Assembly (NCBI GenBank): GCA_003952965.2
Contig: CM025855.1
Span: 23,080,907 to 23,144,906, forward strand
DNA length: 64,000 nt
Source of the DNA: Morella rubra
Lineage: Eukaryota; Streptophyta; Magnoliopsida; Fagales; Myricaceae
Direction: 5' to 3'
Below are positions 27,934-41,206 of this stretch, piece by piece. Under the pieces are notes generated by a model. That model was not told where the DNA came from, did not search any database, and saw only the letters and a program-made list of their open reading frames with translations. Made by a program: the position numbers and the translations under genes. How positions within the stretch are numbered: the stretch's first letter is position 1; each line of letters begins with the position of its first letter.

Positions 27934-30900
27934 ATGGGTGGGGTGGCTTCAAAGCTAGTACTGGGCACAATTTCTCCGCTGGACCTATTGAGGATCGACG
28001 AGACGATGATCCTCGCGCTGCTCCGACAATGGAGACCTGTCTCTGCGTTGAGGGCTGGTGCTCGGAGCTTCCGATCAGACGCAGCATTGGAGGCCCTAGC
28101 CAAAGCTTCGGCGGACAGAGTCCCAAACCTAGTGCTCTACAACTACCCCTCGTTCTCTGGGGCTTTCTCGGCTCTCTTCGCCCATCTCTTTCACAGTCGC
28201 CTCAATCTCCCTTGCCTCATTTTGCCTTTCTCGGACGTTGAGCCTCTCAGGTCCAATCTCTGTCTTTTTCCCTCTCTCCCTCTGGATGTCTACAGATAGT
28301 TATGCCTCTCGAAATAAAGACTTTAAATCTTTCATTAGAGTTTCTTGGTTTCTGTTTTGTGCTTATTTGGGGCTCTGGTTCGCTGTGTAGGGAAAGTGTG
28401 GGAAAATGAAGGTAAAGAAAAACAAGAACGGGAAGGGAATTGACTGATTGGATTTGATATAGAAAGCTTTTTTAGATTCCATTGGCCCGCCCCTGCCATA
28501 GACTGTGTCTCTTACACTGAACTTGTTTGAATTCCATGGGCGGGATAGATTATATCTGCACAGTCCTTAGTTTTCATGTTCTTCAAGGACCAAACTGATC
28601 CTCTACCTAATAATGTTCTAGGGTTGAAGATTTATACATGGAAGGTATTGAGAGATGCTATCTGCTTGACTTTCTTGGTCCGAAAGGATTTGCTATGAAA
28701 CTTGCGCAGCAGTCATCATGCGAGTAAGCTAAATTGATAAGTCTGATAGTTAGTTCAGTTTTAAATATCCATCCGACCAAGTCAATAATTTTTTGTTAAT
28801 TTTTTCTGAATTGGATTTGAAAATGCAAGGTATAACTCAACTTTTCTTGGTTCAAAAAGGATAATAGGCTTTGATCACCGAAAGTCAAGACTTCCAATGA
28901 TTCCCTCGGCTGATGATCATCCTAATAGCCTCAGATTTCATATAAATTTGGAGAAGAGTAGCTCTTGTGCTGTTTATGAATACTTCTCCGATAAACTTGC
29001 AAGTATCCGATATGCTGATGTATGTAGAAATTGGACTATATCTTTCTTCTTCTTTTTCAGTTTCTTACACCTTGTGTTCTAGTAATGGAGACATGACGAT
29101 ATTCTTTTTCTTTCCCTTTTTGAAATAAGGGCGCGGTTGTGAATTTATTAGACCCAAAAGACAGAGATCGTTTGGAAATAATTCTCAAGTATCTTGAGGA
29201 TGGAGATCTTCGGCGATGGAGACTGGCACATGTTAGGGCACTTAATATAGGACTTAGTGAATGGCGCTCGAGGTTGAACTGCATCATTAATCCATACATG
29301 TTTGAGCAGGTTTGGAAGTTCAGCTGTTTATGCCTATTTTCTCCTGACTTGATATTTCTTGATTATATTTTAAACTCATGAGTTAATGTTAATTTCACGA
29401 TTTGGTGCCTTTTGTAGCTGCTTGTTTGTTGTTGTATGGTGGCTTAGCCTTCTGCTTGAATCTGGAGAAAATGTCAGTTTAAGAAAAAAAGAATAAATCG
29501 CAAATGATGGGAACCCTATATAGAGGAACATACATGTGTATGTTTGCATGTGTGTATTTGTATTTCCTTTGAATGGGTGTGCAATTAAGTGCAACTCGGC
29601 CTTATAACTTTATTAGCCCCATTGCAAATTCTTGACTAGGAGATATTTAGAATCTTAAATTCTTTTGAAATATCTTACAATAGCCTTTATGAACCCATAA
29701 TCCCCACAAGAGATAAGTTCAAAGGTGCAACATTTCACATGTTAAATATTCTGACCTGATTGAGATCATAGCCTTGTAAATAGTCAAATGGACATCTTTT
29801 TCAAATTAATCTTGATCCATAATCTCTAGATTCATTGTAGTAGTTATAGACATTCCTATATTTCTTGTTATTAGGATACATATAGATGTTAGTAAACATG
29901 GAGAAGAGGCTAAATTAATTGCTCAACCTTTATGAGACAAACCATTTAAAATACACACATATTGAAATTTAAAAATCGTTTGTTGTTTTGAAGTGATTCT
30001 CTCCAAATTTGGACTTCAAACAGCTACTTAACTTAGCATATTTGCAAGTGTATTTTGAAATTGGCGTCTATTGCTTTTTTGACCCTATATTTCCATTATT
30101 TATCTCTCTTTTTTGCTTCGTAGATTAAGCCCCTTTAACCTGGTCTTAATTATTTCTGCTGCAGTTGCTGGAGTTAAATTCTGGAAATTTAATTACTGAG
30201 GGAGATTCTTATATTTCCTCTCTCCAGGCTGCTGCAAACAAATCACTCGATAATGTTTTCAGAGTTCGATTGGGCAGGGGGTTTTATGGGGAGTGTCTGG
30301 TAAGAATAACTTGGTGCATTTTAGATTCTCATTCTGTAATGTAAGTCCTCCGCTTATTCATTCTGCTCTTCCTCTATTATTGTGGATGGCTGAATTTCTG
30401 ATAGTTCCTTTTGCAACTTTCCCATCCATATTGTTAGTTTACCTAACATGGAATCATTTTATGCATAACAAATACTTAATTATGGCAGTACTGCTGTCAT
30501 ATTTGAGTAAACTTTATTTCCTCATTGTGTTTTTAGGGAGTTAGAGTGGATCAAAATTCCAACTTAAGCGATGAAATTGGCAAGCAACTTAGTGTAAAAA
30601 GTGCTGCGGCTGGTCTAAGGTAATTTTTCTTAAACATGGTGTAACTTTTGTTGATTTGTATCTCAGATTATGAAATTATTTTTCGTTGTTGCATGTGGAA
30701 GCTTATCCATTCTGCTGTAACGAAATGGACCAGGGATTGTTCACGCCCTCAATTAAGTGGCTACATGGCTGTGCTACCCAATCAAGTTTGGTGCCCATAT
30801 AATGTTTTCTATGAATTATGCCCGTTTAAGAAAATGGTAAAAAAATCCCAGTCTTCCATAAGATAGTTCCAATTTAGTCAAGCGGTATGGACCTTAGTTG

Positions 30901-31916
30901 AGTCAGGTAGTTTAATGTACAAGCTTTTTGAAAGCTGAGATCCAAATGAGTCATTCACCCACCACAAGTGTTGGGGGTGGTGGGTGAGTTCTGGGGTTTG
31001 TGTACCTTTTAGTGCATGAAAAATTTTACCTTGCAAAAAAAAATCTTGTAAATTTTGAGAACAGGAGTTGAATAAAGAACAGTTGTGGACTTTTGACTGC
31101 AGAACTTGCCACATCCGTCTTGTTGTTGAACTGAGATTAAGGGGTTAGCTCACTGTAACAAATCTGAAATTTGGAACATAAGCAGCAAGTGGAAGATTGG
31201 AACTTGCAAGTTATTTAGGAAAATTCGTAGCTGCCAATGGGAGTGCACAGGAAGGTATAGATAAGGACATGTTAAGTAGATTCTAATGAGAAATATGTGC
31301 AAACAGTTCATGCGTATTATGAGTTTCGAGCTATTCCAAGATTTGTTTGTTATATTCTGGAATGACTTTAACCAAGGATGCACAATAAATTATACACTGC
31401 ACAAAATTCTGTGTAGGGAAAATTTTAGAATCATTTAGGTTACCATGCTTAGCTCTATTTGGTGGGGTGGTCTGAGTTGCCTAGGTGACAACTTTTTCGT
31501 GTCCTCTGCCTCATGCCCTTCAGTTGCACAAGGTTCTTCTATGAATGTTTATGGTTATGTCATTGTACTTACGATTAGTTATGTCCTAATTCATTTCTAC
31601 ACGACTTCTTCGGGTATTTATTATGTCAGGCCTATAGGAGCTGTTGTATATATGCAACGAAGGAATCTTAAAATGTGCTTGAGGACTACTGACGGTGCCA
31701 CTGATACCTCTGAAGTTGCAAAGGTTGGCATCTCTGTTGGGATTTGAGAACCACATTTTTTACTTTCTCACAATGGAATTAATTTTTTGGGCTAAATCAT
31801 TGACTCCACTTCTTGGAACTTTGAAGGCATACGGTGGAGGAGGTTCCCCAAGTTCGAGCTCCTTCATTATAAGAATGGATGAGTATAACCAGTGGCTTTC
31901 AGTGAGATCATCATGA
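27934..31916 (+). CDS. DHH/DHHA1-like phosphoesterase family protein (plant)
   Basis: Eight exons were read by splice signals and frame: 27934-28250, 28622-28723, 28860-29019, 29130-29309, 30165-30299, 30537-30619, 31630-31723 and 31827-31916. They join without a stop to 386 residues. The start is the first ATG after an in-frame stop at 27916; a downstream ATG in the same frame is possible. The C-terminal AYGGGGSPSSSSF (358-370) resembles the GGGGH-type motif of DHHA1 domains. GFDHRKS (143-149) may be the DHH-equivalent motif, with Arg in place of the second His. LYNYPSFSGAFSALFAHLF near residue 70 resembles the first phosphate or metal site of the fold. Family members cleave phosphodiester or phosphoanhydride bonds in nucleotides or polyphosphate. 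Whether this diverged plant protein is catalytic is open. It is convergent with the OPT gene, whose stop lies about 380 bp away. Confidence 0.87.
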
Positions 31917-33162
31917 GTGTATAAAGGTGTGAAACACTATCTTGCAAAAGTTTTTTTCCCACTGGACTTTGTGAAATTACTGAACCATCTTCTTTTTTAC
32001 AGGTTTCACTGTGACATAATAAGACTATAAATTTGCTTATCAAGCTTTCTTACACTATTGGATAATACATAAAAGGTTGTGACTTCTAAAATCTAATGCT
32101 TGTGAAAAATCATCACCTCCAAAAGTTTGTAGGAAAAGTTGGTCCATACAACAATGCTCATACTGCATAAAACAGTGTGATCAATATAAATGTCATCCCC
32201 ACTTTTGTAGTCCAGTTTTCAAATCCTACCACCACAGTAGTTGCTGCTTATAGATGTGCAACGTTTCTATTGAAATCTTGAATCGCAGAAGCCTACAAGT
32301 TAGTTCACTGGACAACCATCAACTGTTATGCCCTTGGCTGTTGGACATGTTGCTAATGGACAATGCTCACCACCGGTACCCCACCAAGTCAACCCTTTGT
32401 TTTCCATGCCCACTGAAAAGTACAATACCACTCCCATGAATGCCACCCCAGCATCCAGTGCTGCTGAAAGAATGTAATTGTACCTCTGCCACCACTGCTT
32501 TCGGTAACGGAAGATGAAAAAATTGAAAATTGTTCCAACAATAATCCATGCATTGTAGTTCAATGGTGTTGCTGGTGGCATCATTCCTGTTGCTCCTAGA
32601 AGGACTGGAAGGTTAATTAGGGGAATCCAATTTTGACTGGGGAATGACTTATGCAACAGCCAAACAATAACAGGCCCTATTGCTCCCCCAAGGAAGAACC
32701 AATTCATTGCCCCATAGTTTCCAAGTGTTCCAAAGATTCGTTTAGGTCCTACCAAACCCCAAATAACAGATGCATCAAAGAAGACTCGGTCTCCAGGGCA
32801 TGTCCATGGACTGTCAGAGGGTAGGAGATCATCCTGGCAGATATTCTTGATAGAGTTCAGCAACCACCATGCCACAGCAAGGTTGATGGTTCCAGCCAGA
32901 ATTGTTCCTATGAACTAGGAATAGACGTGCCCATGCAAAAGGGGAGAAAGATTTATCAGCAACTTTGCAGAAAATGTACAAAATAGCCTACATATATTAG
33001 ATAGTTAAGGGCTCTTAAATTCAGTCTGACTTGAAAATTTGGTGAAAACATCTAATATCCTTTGCCCCTCCTTGGAATTTGTAATGATTGATTGTTGAGA
33101 TGCAATCATAAGGGTACTAGTTTCTCAAAAAGTATCATCCTCCTGTACTCCATGCTTTTTTT

Positions 33163-33244
33163 TTTTTTTTTTCTTCTTTTCTTTTTTTTGTTGGGGGGGG
33201 GCTTTTTTTTTTTGTTGTGGGGGGGGGGGGGGGGGGGGGGGGGG
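33163..33244. repeat. Poly-T and poly-G low-complexity tract in OPT intron 5
   Basis: T runs are followed by G runs of up to about 24 bases, with GTTG joints. It lies inside the last intron of the OPT gene. Open frames starting with poly-glycine here are artefacts. Homopolymers this long are also hard to sequence. Confidence 0.9.
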
Positions 33245-34727
33245 TTGTTAAGGCAGTGATCTTGCTCTCTGCTTTGCTTTTATTAGGCTGTTTTGTCTCT
33301 TGCCAGTACTACTCTCGTGGCACATTAATTAAACGTTTGCGATTCCAGGAGGGCTTTGGGGTTGAAACAGAGATTTTTAGTTTAGGTACTGGACATTTAC
33401 GCCTGTATTAACATTTCATCTTTGATAGCTCATTCCGAAGTAGGTTATATGCTTTTACCATTAAAGGTCAGATTAAATAATTAGTTCTACGAGTGCAAAA
33501 GAGATGAGTGTCTGATCATAGTAAACCTACGGACGTTCCTTTGTTTTGACTTGTTGGGAGTAGGAAAGATGTTTGTTTGTTTTGGCTTGCTGATGGTTGG
33601 GAAGAAAAAAGTACCTGAACTAAGAACATTGATCTTGGAGGAATCTTCATGTAGTGTCCTAGCTTAAAATCACTGAGGAAGGAGACAGCCTGAGCCATGC
33701 TCATATAACCATATGTCTTGAAGCACACATTAGCTATTGGTCTTCCTGGGTATATTAGACCCATAACATACTCTGTGATAATGTTCAGTCCTGGTGTCTG
33801 CATGGAAGATCAGATCGTTAACAGGAAGATAACAAATTTAGTATTTTCATGTGGAAAGAATAAACATCTTAATACACAAAAAAAAAAAAAAAAGGAACTT
33901 AAAACTGAGTTTTGAAGATGTGAGCCAGTTTTTTAGTTCCAGCTAAGCTGAACCGGTTTCATATCAAATATAGGGGATGTTTGAAGCTATTTATAATTGG
34001 GGAAGTACATAATTCAGCTTAGCATGGTTTTGGGAGTTATAACAGAGCTTGCATCACCAGGGCTCATTTTGATGCTGCATAAAAGATAATAATTTTAGAT
34101 CTCTTGCCGTAAGATAAGGAAAGGCAGAAAAGTAATAACCAAACGACCTGGTTTGTTGTGGCAGTTATGATGCTGATTGGAAGAGTGAAAATAAAAGCCA
34201 TGGCTCCAGCAAAGAGGAGGCTCCACCAGGGCATCTGAACCTGATCATTTAAAAATATGCATAGAACGAAGGAAACTGCAAGTGTTGCACCAAGCAACAT
34301 GTAGAACCACCAGGAAGGTATGTCCTTGTATCTCCTCATTAATTTGGTATGGATATCCTCCTTCTCCTCATAAGATGCGTGGTACGCTCATAAATTTCCC
34401 TGCCCACGTCGGTTGTACATTAAATTAATAAGAGAAGAGAAGGGTGATGTATCTCGTGTAAGCTCTGGATAAGTTGAATATGTTTGTTTATCGTATATTT
34501 ATGTACATAAATATACACACAAATATACTTATATAACACTTAGGACACGTCTACAAACTTAATGCAAACAGGAATTGTTGAGAAGCTGTAAATATTGTTT
34601 TGACATCTTGTCTCAATTTTTGGAAGATCTTTTGGGCTCAAATTTTAAAGCAAACTTATATTTCAGTAGTACAGAACTTGGTGTGACGAGGAATAAATTT
34701 GGCACATTGAAGGCAAAACGTAGTGGT

Positions 34728-34923
34728 TGAGGTGTGTTTGTTTACTAAAATTTTAGAATTTTAAAATTTTAACATAATAAAATAATTACAATATAATTTT
34801 TCTTTCCATCAAATCATTATTTTTCACTATAATAAATATAAAAAATTCATTCAAATCATCTCTCTCTTCACTTTTTTACCAATTTCAATACCTTAAAATT
34901 TTAACACTCAAACACAACCTTAG
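34728..34923. mobile_element. AT-rich MITE, family A, inside OPT intron 3
   Basis: The ends GAGGTGTGTTTGTTTAC and CACTCAAACACAACCTTA are inverted, with an AT-rich core including CCATCAAATCATTATTTTTC. The same core and ends recur at about 46498-46716 and 48718-48913. It has no coding capacity. Confidence 0.7.
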
Positions 34924-37900
34924 TACGCTTACTTTGATGGGTAAAATAGGCTAATATGCTGTGTGGAATTATTTTGCAAACTAAACACAGCATTCTTGCC
35001 TTATTTCATAGCAATCAAAGAACTGTAAACCTCAGACCACTGAGAATTAATTGGGAATATACCTGCCATAGAAAAGTGCTACATGGGTGAGGGTGGCCGC
35101 AATCGTAGCAAATCCGAAGCCATAAGTCAGAGCGAAAAACATGCTTAAGTGAATCCTGCCTTGTTCCTCATACGTCGCAAGATCTAGCTCAAACTTGTCA
35201 TTTACAATAGACGAGATGTTGTATATTTGACCTTGGGCTGTGAACAAATGAGAGGAGAAAATAGGAAATCTCCTCGCACCATAAAAGTCAAATGCCCAGT
35301 ATGCTGTCGGGATTGCAATATAGACTATCAATATGTAGCCTGCTAAAATGTTGACGATGGAAAAGAAAGGGCTGATGAGGGGGCTGAACAAGAAAGATGC
35401 CACAGCAGACCAATCGAGTGTCAGGGCTCCAAGTCCAAGGCCTTTCATGCCAGAACCAATCTGCTGGGCTGTAACGGACTTGGAGAATATCCAGCAGACC
35501 CATGATATGCTTGTGAGTGTTGAAAAGAGATACCCTGGTACCAGGTACCATGAGAAGCTGCAAATTAGTGCGATGATGAAAAACTTTGCCCGAGACATCC
35601 GTTGGTTCTCATGTTCATGCAAAGCCCTGCAAATAGGTAAATCAGATTTTAATGTGAATGAAGATAATATATCCAGAAGTAGAAGACTCTTGTCACTTTT
35701 TCTGAGGCTTTCACACTTAGCACCAGAACTAATCAGTCGATGTCACATGCATGTAAGGTGGCCTTAATTATGTAGTTTGATGGATCAAGGCATGGTAAGG
35801 ACAAGATAAAGAAGACCACGCTGTTTACTGATCTTCTCTATTACTACATCAACGCTAACAATAAGTCTTCTTATGGATATTAGTTATCTTGTGATTTGTT
35901 ACTAAAGTGCTGCTAGTTTAAGTCATCCACTAGGCAATTGAGGAAACTTGTTCTGGTACCAACTGTTGAACTTCAGGCTGACAATATTTTCCTGCGTGGT
36001 TCAAGACAATATCATCTACTAACACGAGGTGCTTTGTAACTGGAGACTAAACATTCCTCATTATCAACTAAATGTCCTACCATCAACTATAGTCTTAGAT
36101 CTTTCACTGTCCATGTCCATTTCATCACCGCAGTGTGGATGAGACATTTGCTGACAGGAGTTATTGGGATCGCCAACTGTTAAGTTGTCGAGAATCTAGA
36201 CAAAAAATGGTTGATTTTTCTCAATGGATATGCTTTTATGCTGTGTGGTTTTCTAGACACTAGACTTATTAAATGCTTGATAGAAGTAACAATATACCTT
36301 ATCAAGATTTATGAATGTTGTTTAATTATTATTTATCTCTTGTAAATATAGATACAGTTGGCCGTAGATTTGGTGTATTGTCCTGATCCAGAAAGGGAAG
36401 TGAAAGAAAGAGGATGGCGAAGTGTGAAAAGGAAAGGAAAACTAGGCTGATCAGGGAGAAAAGTGACCGGCCAAGTGCGAACAAAGCTTGTCAGAAGGTC
36501 GTCAATATGATTGTGCGCTGCGGGTTCACGCCCATCAGACTTTATCCCAATTAGGTCCACAGTTTTACATGGTCCAGCTGAATCCCCTAGAGCTGTGACA
36601 TTGCCAACTTGCTCGCAACTTTTTTGAATCGTTTTTTTTGAAAGACGTGGTACCAATTTAGATGAATTATTGCTTAGGACTTCCTAGTGGGTCGTATATT
36701 TCTGCTCCTTGGCAGAATTCTACTCTCTCACGAAACTAAGACTGTCGATATTACGGCCCTTAAACCTAAGTAGCTAGGCACGCATTAAAAGTGTTCAATT
36801 CCAAAATCAAGTGCATCCAGCTGGACTTGTCCCCTCATATCTTATCTTCTTTTGTCTAATTGCAGGATCAACCTTTCCTAAGGTCCACATGACTATATAA
36901 AACTACGTTGATTTGACGTGGGATTTATATGGGTTTAATGGACCATCACCATGCCTCTATCAAGATTGTCTAGCTTCTGGAATATTCCCGATATTTTTGC
37001 AATATACACCGATATTGTTTATGTGAATCAGAACAAACTAGCATTATTTAGTACAGGCAGAAGAAAATAGGGGTTTGTTCGTATTGAAAAGCCAACCAAA
37101 AAGTGTCACATGGACTGAACAAAGCTTAGTGCTTTTTGGAATCTCTTGGGGAGCATTGATTCGGAAAATCAAAAACAAAAGAATCACACGAAGGAAAAAA
37201 TTGGAAGAAAGGAAAATATGTAAAATCGGAGTTTGAACATTGACGTACCGGAACAGTGAGACCTGGACAAGAGTGGCAGGCCACCACATATGTGCCGGCT
37301 CCACCACATACTTCCTCAAAAGCCCAGCCCAACCGTAACCTAATACCTGCAAACAGCCATGGCACCGAGTTGCTGTCAATCTCCTCTCACATAGATGTGC
37401 AGACCCAGTAGATCTTTCAAACCTATACCAACGGCTCACAGAAAATTATTGGCATCCAATACACAAAAGTACTCTCGTTTGTGAGTGTAGCTTTCTCGCG
37501 CTTCCTCTATTGCTTCTTTTTGTATTTGTTTTTTCTAAATTTTCTTGCTTCTTTCAGATCATAAAGAGACAAAACAACTACTTAGGAGAAAAATTAAACC
37601 AAAACGAGCAAAGAGATAGAAAATGACTTTAAGCTACTTTTTTTGGCTTCTGGAAAGCTAGAAAAGTGTTTCTCAAATCGTAGCAGCAAAGATAGCAATA
37701 ATCCAACCATTTAACAAATGCTGATATGTTGACATAATTAATACTCCCAAGTTCCTAAATTACTTAAAAAACTCTAGATATCTCAATCTTTTTTCAAACT
37801 ATTATACTGCCAAGAAATTTGAGATCGCTTCTTAGGAAGCATAGAACACCACCTTTTGTTTCCAAACAAGGGAAAAGGAAAACACTGCTTTCAAGTTCAA

Positions 37901-38618
37901 GAACACAAATTCATAAAAAAGATCCTGTGTATATTCACCTGCGTCGTGATGATAAGAAGCCAACCAGCAACAAACGAGATGTTGCGGCGATAGAACGCTT
38001 TGATGATATTAACAATACCCACGGCATAGGGCGTACCAGATCCAAATGCACTCCCAGCATTTGCAAAGATGGTAATGAGCACATGCTCCTTCATGTTGAA
38101 GGGACCCGGGTTGAGCGAGAATGTCCTGGACCCAAAACCGGGTATCCGGAACTTGGTATGGGGAAGGACAGATGCCATGAAGCGACCGATGGGGAGGGTG
38201 GCCACTTGGACGGTGATCTGGGTTATAACCAGGGGTTCGGTCCTATAGGCGAAGAACTGGTTGAGGAAGGAGAGGAGGGCACATGATAGTATGCCCAAGA
38301 ACCACATCCGGAAGGTCCATATGGGGAGAGTAGGATCGTCGGTGTTGGCCACGGTTAGCCGGACTTCCTCGATGGGAGAGAGCTCCTCCTCATCTACATC
38401 GCCATCGACGATGCGCATGTGCTTTTCTGGGTCCGTGAGTTTGGTGGCGGCGTTGGTGTTCTGGGACGGTGTTTGTATCTCCAGAGTATCCATTTGAGTG
38501 TGCAACCAGAAGTCCTTTTGGGGGGGGGAAGGGGGGTGGGGGTGTTCTCTGGCTTAAATGGGATTGCATCCGGGATTCCGGAGGAGAGAATTATTGCATC
38601 TATATTTAAACGTGATAA

Positions 38619-38658
38619 ACAAAGGAAAAGTTTGTCTATTGACAAACTTTTCCTTTGT
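38619..38658. repeat. Perfect 18 bp inverted repeat with 4 bp loop
   Basis: ACAAAGGAAAAGTTTGTC, the loop TATT, and GACAAACTTTTCCTTTGT form a perfect stem. It lies about 125 bp upstream of the OPT start codon at 38493, in the likely promoter or 5' leader. Confidence 0.9.
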
Positions 38659-39287
38659 ATCTAGTTAATAAAATATTTTATTTTTTACAGCTGTTAATTT
38701 GACATAGAAAGTACTATATTTTTTTTAATGAAAATTTTAAAGATTTTATCAATTATGTACATTATTAAAATAAATTAATTTGAAGCAAAAATTTTATTAA
38801 AAAAATACAAAGGAAACCAGAGATGACGTCGTGAACATGGTTCGATGGTACACCTACAAATGAGCCTTGTGACGGGGAACCGTACGCCAACTCCAGTGAG
38901 GGTAACTTAGGTCAACTAGGCAGTGAAGCCAGCTACTCAAGTGCCAGAATCCTGGCCGAAGACCAGGAATCTTGTTAAGATATCTTGCGACTTTTAGATG
39001 GGCCCAGCCAGCTGCAATTCACGAATAGAACACTTGTGCAGTTGGTGCTGCCACGAGGAAAAGAAAGGAATCTTCAAAATATGTTGTCCAAATGCTCTTA
39101 TTCCAGCCGTAGCTTTTTGGCCTATGTGTGGAAACGGACTTTGGTATAAGTTACTGCTACTGGTTTAGAAGTTGGACCCTTTCTAGAATCCTCGCCCACC
39201 AAAAATTAGACCTTTGGTACTAAATTTTCTGCCACGTGTGAGTCTGGATAGGACGCCCATGTCTAAACTGCTTTAAAACAGCTTTAT

Positions 39288-39485
39288 GACGTATTGGTTT
39301 TGAAAAATTTTTAAAGTTTTTAAATCTGTTGTAAATGTTAAGATGATGTTTAAATTTTATTAATATATTTATAAAAATATTATAATTATATTATATTTAT
39401 AAAATAATATACGTGTAAAGGATTGTAAATTTATAAAATTAAATTAAAATTTTAAATTCCTTTTAACAAAACTGAATATGCCCTT
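39288..39485. mobile_element. AT-rich MITE-like element, family B
   Basis: The left end GACGTATTGGTTTTG and right end CAAAACTGAATATGCCC are roughly inverted around an AT-only core. It resembles the elements at 26950, 40410 and 45993 in plan, though the ends have diverged. Confidence 0.5.
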
Positions 39486-40409
39486 GAATTGGATTTTTTT
39501 TTTCTCGGAACCGTTACCATCACGTTTTTTAACGCCGTTACTTGCTATCTCGAGCTTATCATCTTCTTCCTCTTCTTTCTTTTTTTCAGGAGACTTCAAG
39601 CTACTAAGGAGAGAACGTCGTTCTTGGTGCCTCTGTCCTTCAAAGTCAGCGGTTTCACTACTCCGTCACGGCCATGCTAACAAGATCACCACTTCCAACA
39701 CCAACCCAGACGCCACAACCCAAAATCCAGGACCACAAATCCCGCATCTTCACTGGCTAAGAAAGCACTAAAAGGAAGTTCACTCGCCCTGTGGTTTCGG
39801 AAGTGTTTCTTACCAGATAGTTAAGAGGAACACCTATCTAAATAGGAATGTAAATTTTGTAAAAGTTTATGAGCGAAGAAAAAAAATTTCGGTTGCTTCA
39901 CTCGTTGTTCTCGAAGATGCATATTGTTTAAGGTTCATGATCTTTATAGTTGATATCATATGCGTAAGTGGAAAGCAGGCGGAAAAAAAAAACACTTTGA
40001 GGGATTCTGCAGAGCAGAAAATTGGGAAGAGCTTTCAAAATTGAGATGACAATGTCTAAAGACTCTGACTTGGTTCACTTCAAGGAGGAAGTCCAAATTC
40101 ACATGCAAAAAGATAACAAACGCCAATGGTTGTGACAAGAATAAGTGCGGCAACAGAAAAAAGCTAAAGGAAGAAAATGGCTTTCTCTGAAGAGGAAGAA
40201 GAATGGAGGCAGCAAGAAGGGTTTTTCTCTCTCTTGTTTTGGGCAATGGCTTTCTCTTCGTGAAGCATGAAGGTTTTACTGGTCAGAAAGATGGGGACGA
40301 AAACGAAAACAGAAGAAGAAGAGAGGATAGCATCGTAAAACGGAGATATCTTTTCAAAGTGGTACTATGATTGAACTGTGGTCGTACGATTTGACTGGCT
40401 CGAAGAATA

Positions 40410-40572
40410 GGGGTGTCTGTTTGTTAAAATTTTAAGAAATATTTTTAAAATATTTATTTTATTAAAATTTTATAAATTTATAAATATACATGTATAAAAA
40501 TTAAAAATTTTAAAATATATTTATTTATTTAAAATGTTTATATCTCAAAATATTAGAAAAACAGACTGTAAC
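40410..40572. mobile_element. AT-rich MITE-like element, family B
   Basis: The ends GGGTGTCTGTTTGTTAAAA and TAGAAAAACAGACTGTAAC are inverted, with a core of A, T and rare G. It is non-coding. Confidence 0.55.
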
Positions 40573-41206
40573 TAAACTTGGACCCTAGACCAAACGAAAA
40601 AACAAAAAGCAGAGAGAAAGAAAGAAAACACTGCCACGTGGCCGTATAACTGTAGCTGTTAAACCTGCCAAATACAGGTTCCATCACCTGAGTTTTTTTT
40701 TTTTCCTACGTCCATCACCTGAGTCTAAACCACGGTTTGAACCACCAAAATCAGGACCTGAGCCCGTTTCCAAACGAGGCCCCATGCTTTCCTTAGAGTC
40801 CATTTTGGCTGAACAGGAAAATGCATCACATGTACGTAGAAAAAAAAAAAAAGGAAAATGCATCACTGTGCTGCATTGGGTGGGAGTATTGAATGTACAT
40901 GTGTGGAGTTCCTCCAGTGAGACACAAACAAAGAGTAATGGAGCCCAATGGCCAGTGCTTTTCCGGACATTATATCATATATTTGTCGTTCTCAAAAGTT
41001 AAATCACCCTATGGAATATGCACTTCAACGTGACATTCATAAATAGTACTATGAAACATGCTATATCTGCGAGTTTAACTTCCAACCAAGATATCATGGA
41101 CAGGGTAGCTAGCTTTCTGCTGTGCTGTCCATGGGATTCTTAAACCGGAATGGTGTACGACAGGAAACATTACAAGGTTTTTTTGGGTGAGTAAAATACT
41201 CTGGCA

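Larger units (their letters stand above)
32300..38493 (-). pseudogene. OPT oligopeptide transporter gene with a single-base frameshift in exon 4
   Basis: This is an OPT family gene for a plasma-membrane, proton-coupled peptide or metal-chelate transporter. Exons in transcript order are 38493-37939, 37346-37249, 35626-35063, 34399-34148, 33797-33615 and 32914-32300. Visible family features are [30 protein letters not shown] (NPG motif), [11 protein letters not shown] and the C-terminal end CPLATCPTAKGITVDGCPVN, which is closest to OPT1/OPT5 types. Exon 4 is 252 bp, whereas phase from both sides requires 253. After EIYER the frame is lost and returns in the +1 frame as DIHTKLMRRYKD. One base is therefore missing between about 34384 and 34385. 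With that base the product would be about 755 residues, normal for the family. All other junctions and frames are intact, so this is either a very recent lesion or a sequence error. Its tandem partner is at 41207-44763. Confidence 0.88.
38494..41206. other. Intergenic region between the tandem OPT genes
   Basis: It contains a perfect hairpin at 38619-38658 and AT-rich repeat-like elements at about 39288-39485 and 40410-40572. T- or A-rich tracts lie near 39484-39504, 40693-40704 and 40840-40853. Short open frames at 39478-39771 and 39956-40246 are low-complexity and carry no known motif. The left edge should hold the promoter of the upstream OPT gene. Confidence 0.5.

Noticed and set aside
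33217..33411. Frame starting with a poly-glycine run
   Set aside because: It is produced by a poly-G tract within an OPT intron.
39478..39771. 97-codon Ser/Phe-rich frame between the OPT genes
   Set aside because: It is a low-complexity N-terminal-like sequence with no recognisable domain or downstream exon.
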